Source: Athripsodes cinereus
Taxonomy: Eukaryota; Arthropoda; Insecta; Trichoptera; Leptoceridae
DNA: 64,000 bases
Assembly: GCA_947579605.1 (NCBI GenBank)
Contig: OX388312.1
Coordinates: forward strand, 5,518,001-5,582,000
Reading direction: 5' to 3'
Shown one piece after another: positions 57,765 to 64,000 of the stretch. The position numbers and the translations under genes are program-made. The notes below the pieces were generated by a model. It did no database searches. It was not told the origin of the DNA and saw only the letters and a program-made list of their open reading frames with translations. Numbering within the stretch: the stretch's first letter is position 1; every line of letters begins with the position of its first letter.

Positions 57765-58195
57765 TATTGACCGAAGGTACTTGTTGGAAGTACATTTCAA
57801 GATAAGTTGAAAAAAAGACACAGTAAGTACATAATATTCAAACTCAAATTCAAATATTTTTTATTTAAATAAAATTTACAAAGTAATAATATTACATACA
57901 CACCTTATTACTATAAAAACACATTTACTTATTACATATTTGACCCTCAAAATTGAGCAGTGCTCGTGCTTTGAGGGTTCAAACATATTTCATATTATAA
58001 TTTACATAAAACAATAGCGCTTACCAAATAATAATAAAAACAAACACGTAAAATATGTATGTGGTTAACTTCCAAGGGACTTTATTAACTTCGCCTGATG
58101 ATGGAGTCGGGAGTCTCCGAATGCTAATAAGCGATATTATTAATAAAGTCGCTTGAAAGCTAACTGAATACTGTGTTTTTTTGCAATTTATGTAA
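57765..58195. mobile_element. Hammerhead retroposon, copy 9, with inverted tail
   Basis: The left part (57765-57835) is the reverse complement of the tail region of copy 8 (CTTGTTGGAAGTACATTTCA then AGATAAGTTG). The right part (58058-58195) is its head and core on the plus strand. Between them is an unrelated-looking stretch with CCTCAAAGCACGAGC-type repeats (57945-57985). I found no TSD. Confidence 0.65.
58079..58149 (+). ncRNA. Predicted hammerhead ribozyme core
   Basis: ACTTTATTAA...TCGC (58079-58094) pairs with GCGA...TAATAAAGT (58131-58149) as an outer 9-bp and inner 4-bp stem I with an internal loop. Inside are CTGATGA (58095-58101), T, GGAGTC-GGGA-GTCTCC (58103-58118, one U-U mismatch), GAA (58119-58121), TG-CTAA-TA (58122-58129) and A (58130). 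The differences from copy 8 fall in loops or keep pairing, as expected for a conserved RNA fold. Confidence 0.6.
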
Positions 58196-58638
58196 ATGAG
58201 TGACTATAAATATCAAGACTATAACATACACGTACACATATAATAAGTTTCAACGAGAGCAGGTATGTAATGATTTTCATTTTACCTCCCAGATACATAT
58301 TTTATTTTAGGTGATATTACCTATAAAGTACATAATATCAAGTTGCAAACTATTTTGCCGACTCAGTATCACTGTGTTTTCTTCAACTAATATTGTCTGA
58401 CCTTAGTCTGTCTTACAAAGTTTTAACATTGGTATCATACTCAATGTCTAATATACAAGGGTCATCCAGCTCATAACTATCCAATTTGATAATAACTCGA
58501 TATATCTTCTCATGTTGCAGAAATAAATAAGCTAATAAAAATAATGAAAAATTTCTAAGTACAGCATGTGCGTCGAATTTATATTACCTATTAAGCTAAG
58601 ACACATGTTATATTTGTTTATTTTTTTTATTTATTTAA

Positions 58639-59985
58639 CCCTTGAACGGATTCGCTATTTCAAATTACGTAATCGTCTTCGTGGGGTCTTTTCGTACCCC
58701 AAAATGTAAACCAGAAGAAAGTATCGAGTGATGTAAATATGTTTAATTTTTTTTCACCACATATAACTTCAAATTGTTGTTGTTTTCTTGTCGTATATTA
58801 TTACACTGAATTAAAAGAATGAATAAAAATTTAAGCAATTTATAAAATCAGCCTCACTTTTTTGGGTTTTCAAAACAGGTTTTTTTCAACATTGGCCATT
58901 ATAATACTTAACAATATGATTTAAATTAAAAATATATTTTTTGACGTAAAAAACTGTAAAATTTTAGAGAAAAACAGTTAACATGTTTTTGCTTTAAACA
59001 TAAAAAAAACTGACAACCACTTTTGAATGGATTATTTACAACATTAAATTTCTTCAAAAAGAGTTTTTTTTAGGAGTATGTTGAGTTTGAATTTCAATTT
59101 TTGTGGTTGAAATATTAATTTCCACAGCAATCACATACTTATTTGTCTTTAGAATGTGCTTTGCAAAAAAAATATAACAAACATAATAAGTTTTTGTCAA
59201 TTTAGTCAAGGCATCATGGTCGCATTGATTAGACTAAAATCACTGACTTGCTTTGTGTTGGTACATAAGTAGTAATTTTTTTGTCTGGGGTAAATCCAAT
59301 ACTAAAAGGTTCTATAGGCCTGTTTTGTTTAGATAAAAACTCTGGAGGTGTCTCTCGTTTGTTTTTGCCAAGTGTTCTCACGTAACTTACATTTCTTTCT
59401 TTAAACTCATTATCTAACTCAACAAAGGAGAACCAATTATTGCTGAACCAGGGTGGTTTGAGACCATTTATAACGATTTTTACCATAATTATAATTTACA
59501 AAGCATTGTTTGGTTTTAGAATGATTGAAATTATTCTCCTCAGGGTCTTCGTCCACCTCTTGCTTGATCCTGGAATCGTGATTGCAAACTATAATCTCCG
59601 TATCAGTAATATCACTATCGTATCCAAAATTTTGATCCATTTCATCAAAATCTGATTACTCATTATCTGCAATCAATCTTCTTAAAGTTCCTTCTGTCGG
59701 TCTTCCAGACATTAAAGTTGTTGATTATGAGAAATAATCAAAAACAAAAATATCTACAAAAAAATAAAGACAATCATAAACGGATTCGTGGGGTACTTTT
59801 AGACCCCAGCACCCTCGTAGGTCAGGATCCAAAGACCGCCTTACCACACTAATTCGTGCACTGTAAGTTCATAATGAAAACTAAGAATATATGGAGTGTT
59901 GACACCCTAGATTGAAACAGAAAGGAGTGGTAACCTGAAATATGGTCGGTGGGGTATTTTTGGACTCCGCGAAACCGTTTGAGGG
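58639..59985 (-). mobile_element. piggyBac-type element, internally deleted
   Basis: TTAA flanks both ends (58635-58638, 59986-59989). The ends are CCCTTGAACGGATTCGC and the complement of GCGAAACCGTTTGAGGG, so they begin CCCT as piggyBac ends do. Sub-terminal GTGGGGTNTTTT...ACCCC palindromes occur near 58680 and 59790-59970. The element is 1,347 bp and holds a deleted transposase on the minus strand. Confidence 0.85.
59229..59712 (-). pseudogene. piggyBac transposase remnant, catalytic core deleted
   Basis: On the minus strand MSGRPTEGTLRRLIADNE precedes an in-frame TAA. The frame then continues with an acidic N-terminal region (SDITDTEIIV, KQEVDEDPEENN) to YGKNRYKWSQT, the KW motif before the catalytic domain. 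The next recognisable part is ELDNEFKERNVSYVRTLGKN, KRETPPEFL, RPIEPFSIGF, ITTYVPTQSKSVILV, which lies after the second catalytic Asp in piggyBac proteins. Hence the segment carrying the first catalytic aspartates is missing and the frame changes at the junction (about 59437-59455). A further shift follows VILV. It cannot be functional, but the element could be moved by a related transposase. Confidence 0.85.
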
Positions 59986-59999
59986 TTAAAGCTTCAAAC

Positions 60000-61880
60000 A
60001 ATACACAAATAAATAAAAGAAACAATAACTATATCACAAGAAACAATGCATTTATCAATTTGAAAGTATTTATAAATTAATTAATTGGTAATTAATTGGT
60101 ATATTTCAATAGTCTATAATTATAAGGTTGTCATATTATATTGTTTAAAAAAATATCATAGACAAAAGTATTAGGTACATATTTCATATCTTTAATATAT
60201 GTATTTGATAGATTGATTCCTTTTAAAATATTGGAAATCTTAACCAATCCAATCGTCGTATGCTTTTAAGGTATTATTTTATGTATATTCCAAAATACTA
60301 TATTTAGTTGTGTATCTCACAAATGGGACAACCAGAGAATTACTAAGTACATGCTATAAGAGAGCAAGTCATCCTCTTCGAGTCAATAAAAATAATGTAT
60401 TCATGTTTGGAGGCATAACACAACGCTGAATTGAAGTTAATAAATATCATATTCGTGATGATCTTCGCACAAAAGTAACTCATGCTTAAGAATACAGCCA
60501 CTTGTAGAACAAAACCTACACGTGAAGCTGGTATATTAAGAGAGTATTTTGAAGCTTTCGGAATATCGCCTGGCACCTCAATTGGACAAAAAACATCTCG
60601 CAAAAACGATGGGTTGCGAATTCAAGTCCCTTCTGAGGACTACTAAGTATGTAGAAGTTTGTCTTTTCTAAGCCATTTTTGATGATGTTCTGTATATTAA
60701 AGCCTTCCGTTCTCTCTATCCACCTCGTAATATAGTAAGTTTCAACAAAATATAATTAGGTAAGTTAGTACAAAATCACTAAAAAGCGTAAGCTTTATAC
60801 GAAGTACGAAGAAAAAATACGAACCTCTTTTTAATATGTATGAGCTTCGACTCCATCTGTCTATGAGATATTCTCAGAAAAATAATTGATTATTCAATCG
60901 ATAATAAAATAATCAATTTTTTCATTATCAGTCTCTTTTACATTTATACTTATATTATGTTTTATCATAATTATTTCGCTACGCACAATATTTGTTCTGC
61001 ATCCCACATATTATAATTATCATACTGAATAAATTTACCGTGGTAAAGTATCAAAATAGGGCAAATACAATACATTATTTTGGGTGTAAATTTAACACAT
61101 GAAACTTAGAATAAACAACGTCATCATCTTTCGAATTTTTCTTTTTTATTCAGCTTTCCATCCTGAATGTTTTGTATTTTGTTGGCACAGAGAGGTCGAC
61201 TTATTTATTTATTTATTTTATACAGTTTGTTCGCTGACTACCTACCCCAACCATGTAAAATGCTGTAATGGTATTAATTAATGAATTCAGATAATATGTA
61301 ATTATAAAATCTTCAAGTTGAGTTCTGTATAACATTTCAGTTCTACGAATATCATTGAATTTTCTAGAGATTTATCTGGGAATAGAACAAGTCCAAATAT
61401 ATAGATACCATAAACATCATCATAGTAAGAAATAAACGCTTTTGTCGTGAAGGTGAATTAGATCGACAGTAGGAAAATGTAATAGAAAATAGCCGAGGAA
61501 ATCAAAGTAAGTTTTGAAATCCAGTAACTTTTTGTTATCTAGCTCCGAGTGGATTTGTTCAGTTTTGAATCCAAGTTGCTCACATTACAGCGTGGGTGGA
61601 GACTACAACATACCTATTATAATTTCTACTATTATGTAAATATTAAGTTTGAAGTGTCTCATTATACCTATACCTAGTATAACTGTGTTTCAAATTGATA
61701 GTCTAACTTGTCAATGGTACACATATACGTACGTACAAAGATTTCCTCGAGAGAATTTGTTGAAGCTCGTATGAATATTTTTAAGTTTATTGAAAACTTT
61801 TCAGCGTAGATATAATTCATTATTGATTTAATTAGCAGATATTTTTAGAATAATCATGTTATTCGATTCTAATTTTCTTA
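60000..61880. other. No gene; retroposon fragments
   Basis: Dominant-retroposon pieces lie at about 60305-60440 (minus: CACAAATGGGACAACCAGAG) and 61140-61280 (plus: TCCATCCTGAATGTTTTGTA, TTGGCACAGAGAGGTCGACT, TTCGCTGACTACCTACCCC, CTGTAATGG). A tRNA-like box B (GGTTGCGAATTCAAGTCCC) lies near 60612-60630. Confidence 0.5.
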
Positions 61881-61885
61881 TCTTA

Positions 61886-62032
61886 GCCATCTACTCGTTT
61901 GCGGGTGATTTAGACGAATATGGAACAGCAGGCTTTTAGCGAAATAAATAAAACAAGTGTTTTATTCTACTATTGATTTATTCGACGAGAGAGAAGTCTT
62001 TCGTCTTATTAAGACATTGTCAATCGATTGAC
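61886..62032 (-). repeat. Half of a hairpin retroposon
   Basis: The minus strand reads TTGACAA-T-GTC-TTAATAA-GAC-GAAA-GACTTC-TC then TCTCGTCGAATAAATC, AGTAGAATAAAACACTTGTT, closely following one arm of copy 4. The second arm and the usual tail are absent. Instead the CCACTCGTT-type hairpin motif follows (61886-61905 on the plus strand). No TSD was found. Confidence 0.55.
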
Positions 62033-62049
62033 ATTTTATTACTTATTAT

Positions 62050-63080
62050 TTGTATTAAAATATATTTCAATAATAAGGTGACTTGAATAGTAAAATATTT
62101 TTTTTTTAACTTTGTCACAGATTTTTAAATATCTTCTGAGTTAAATGCAAGTAAAATTTGTACATAAAGGATTCAATTACATACCTAGGTATGTGAAACA
62201 TTCCTTCACAAGGTTATCCTGAAATTCTGATCTTCCGTATTTGGGGAACTCGAATAACCTTGTTATTTTTTATAACAGTTTTTAATCTATATATCTATAT
62301 CGTTAATGTAAAAATTCCTTAATTGTGTATTGTTGAAACATTTTGGGCTTAAGAGATCGTCTTAGCGATATGCCAACTTTTTGACATTTCGTTACTTTGT
62401 TTTCATTTTATGCCGATCAAGAACAATTCAATCATGAATTTTAAAGCATATAGTTAACAATATATAACACATTTAACATCTTCAATGCGATAATGAAAAT
62501 CTTACATTATATAATTTTGTACACGTAGTTTATGCAGTGGCTACTGCACTAATATTATGAGACGTAGTAAACACTAAACTACATTTAAAAAAAAGTGTTT
62601 TGGGTAAAGTTTCGTTTAAAAGAGCAGATAATTGATAATCCCCTGATATCTAAAATATTCGAAAATGAAAAGTTATATTTTAATAAAGACTGTTTGAATT
62701 CTAAAAAAAGAGAGATTATTCCATACCCTAGATGAACTAAAGAGTACCTACTTATCTTTTAATAGTAAGCTATACAGTTTATGGCAGCTTGTAAACACAC
62801 AAATAATGTACACGAGTGTGTTCATGTTTAATGTGGTGTATCCCAACAAAGTAATACTAATAATGATTATATAATAATAATTATGATTATAGTAGGAACT
62901 TACCTGATGAATAAATTGCTTAATTAAACGCAGGTGTAATAATCTTTGCTGACGATTATTACTATTATTATTATCATTATAATTGTGCTTAATAACTTTC
63001 ATTAAGGTTGTATGAACGGTAAAGCGAGCTTAAATGAAAATGATTCATAATGGTTTTGAGATATTTCAACTCATTTCCAA
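62050..63080. other. No gene recognised
   Basis: AT-rich sequence, no repeat identified. Confidence 0.5.
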
Positions 63081-63094
63081 TTAATAACGTATGC

Positions 63095-63372
63095 AAGCGA
63101 GACATTGACGTGGTTGAAGAAGGACGAAAGTTTAATAAATGCAGTGGAGATGCGATCGTTGAGAAGAATGATTGCTTGAACGCTGCGTGATAGAGTGAAG
63201 AATGAGGATATTAGAAGAAGTGCTTTGGACATGTTGAACGAATGAGCGAGGTAAGAATGACAAAGAGGATATGCTTGTCTTAGAGAAAGGGTGTGAGGAA
63301 GCGCGGGTGTCCGAGAACTACGTGGCTTGATCATGTGGATCAAATTCTCAAAGAAGGCCGTGTGTTGTGTTA
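63095..63372 (+). pseudogene. LINE RT C-terminus, family 2
   Basis: Pieces in changing frames read AVEMRSLRRMIA, LRDRVKNEDIRR, then VRKRGCPRTTWLDHVDQILK, EGRV. This is the region after the RT domain in a non-LTR retrotransposon of insects (INAVEMRSLR, DRIRNE, RGRPRxT). Frameshifts and stops make it dead. It is the longest of the five family 2 fragments in this window. Confidence 0.8.
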
Positions 63373-63373
63373 A

Positions 63374-64000
63374 GGCGGGTCCAGACGAGTGAAACGTGTA
63401 ATGTAATCCACTGTGTAATGTAACACAAATTTTACGTGTGGACGGCACTACGAGCATTACATGTAACGCTCGCGCCGGCGCTCAGGCTGATCCATCGGCT
63501 GTCGGTTTTTTGCGCGAACACAAAGGCGCTCGCAGTGCTCGTTTGGACGGCGTTTTTGGGCCAAAAATATTTTTGTTTAGAGCCAGTCTATCATGTGACG
63601 AAATTGTAGATCTAATTATAGTATCTTGTGATATTTTAGGCGCAATGATTGTTAACAAATATTCAAAAACAGTAGGCGACATACAAGTAAAGTTTTTATA
63701 TTGGCCACTTAATTTGCTGAGATTTTAGTTCCACAAGTAAAGAAGATCTTCTTTAATACAATTTAGTTTTCTACCATCGACGCTCCAAATGTTTCCCGTC
63801 TTCAGTTAGTAAATACATACAAATTAAAGCAGCACCAGCTTTCACGATCTTCCTCCTATTCGGCCTGTTCGTAGCAACTGAGTGGAAACTGTTCTTGAAA
63901 TATGTAGATTCGCGTACACAATTCGCTTTGAGTTCGTGTGCCGTCCTCACTGTTGACGCTAAATTACACGTAATCTTACATTACGCGTTACACACGTCTG
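63374..64000 (+). mobile_element. MITE-like element cut by the window end
   Basis: The left end GGCGGGTCCAGACGAGTGAA then ACGTGTAATGTAA follows TTAA (63370-63373). The last 43 bases of the window, reversed, read CAGACGTGTGTAACGCGTAA then TGTAAGATTACG, so the right end should lie about ten bases beyond. The interior is GC-richer than its surroundings (CGCTCGCGCCGGCGCTCAGG) with internal GGACGGC repeats. The frame at 63438-63728 has no recognised domain. Confidence 0.7.

Noticed and set aside
63438..63728. 96-residue frame as a gene
   Set aside because: It lies inside a TIR-bounded, GC-rich element and has no recognisable domain.

Overview
The window is AT-rich eukaryotic DNA that reads as repeat-filled intergenic or intronic sequence. 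I found no convincing host gene and no structural RNA gene. The repeats point to a moth or butterfly: a tRNA-derived SINE with the 'GGTTCGATTCC' box and a conserved GATCTGTGTGA tail motif, a Helitron with the typical lepidopteran ends (CTCGTGTCACG at the left, GCCGGGTCAGCTAG at the right), and many 3' ends of endonuclease/reverse-transcriptase LINEs. The host assignment rests on recognising these families and was not checked by any search.

Layout. 0-9.5 kb: SINE, two hairpin retroposons (1.2 and 3.0 kb), LINE debris, a 364-bp MITE with ~98-bp inverted repeats (5.1 kb), a third hairpin retroposon (6.5 kb) and short MITEs. 9.5-21.5 kb: a TA-flanked 523-bp MITE (10.7 kb), a perfect 166-bp palindrome (13.0 kb), further hairpin retroposons (15.4 and 19.3 kb), and a Helitron (19.6-20.05 kb) that carries a nested retroposon with a 13-bp target-site duplication (TSD). 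21.5-32.5 kb: MITE and SINE copies, then a decayed 2.74-kb DNA transposon (27.76-30.50 kb) whose transposase is broken by stops, frameshifts and a lost catalytic Asp, then a LINE 3' end. 32.5-47 kb: mostly relic repeats. 47.3-49.1 kb: a long-TIR element containing a tandem array with a 205-bp higher-order period made from a retroposon 3' end. 51.6-53.05 kb: hammerhead-like motifs, one inside a retroposon inserted in a MITE. 53.6-55.4 kb: an intact, intron-containing Tc1 transposon inserted at a TA in a 184-bp tandem repeat. 57.4-60 kb: a LINE end with a 15-bp TSD, another hammerhead-like copy, and a deleted piggyBac. 63.1-64 kb: LINE debris and a MITE cut by the window end.

The most notable signal is a dispersed family of short (about 90-280 bp) elements. 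Most carry 9-13 bp TSDs, a hairpin body and a related 3' tail (ATGGAATTCTACTACC...ACACAGTGAATA). Inside the hairpin each carries part or all of a hammerhead-ribozyme-like three-way junction: a CUGANGA-like box, a small hairpin, GAA(A), a very small stem III, a U/A-H site and a closing stem I. The clearest cores are at 52.9 and 58.1 kb, with supporting copies at 3.2, 19.35 and 51.64 kb. The combination resembles non-autonomous Penelope-like elements or retrozymes, but that is inference. The only element that looks able to make a working protein is the Tc1 transposon.
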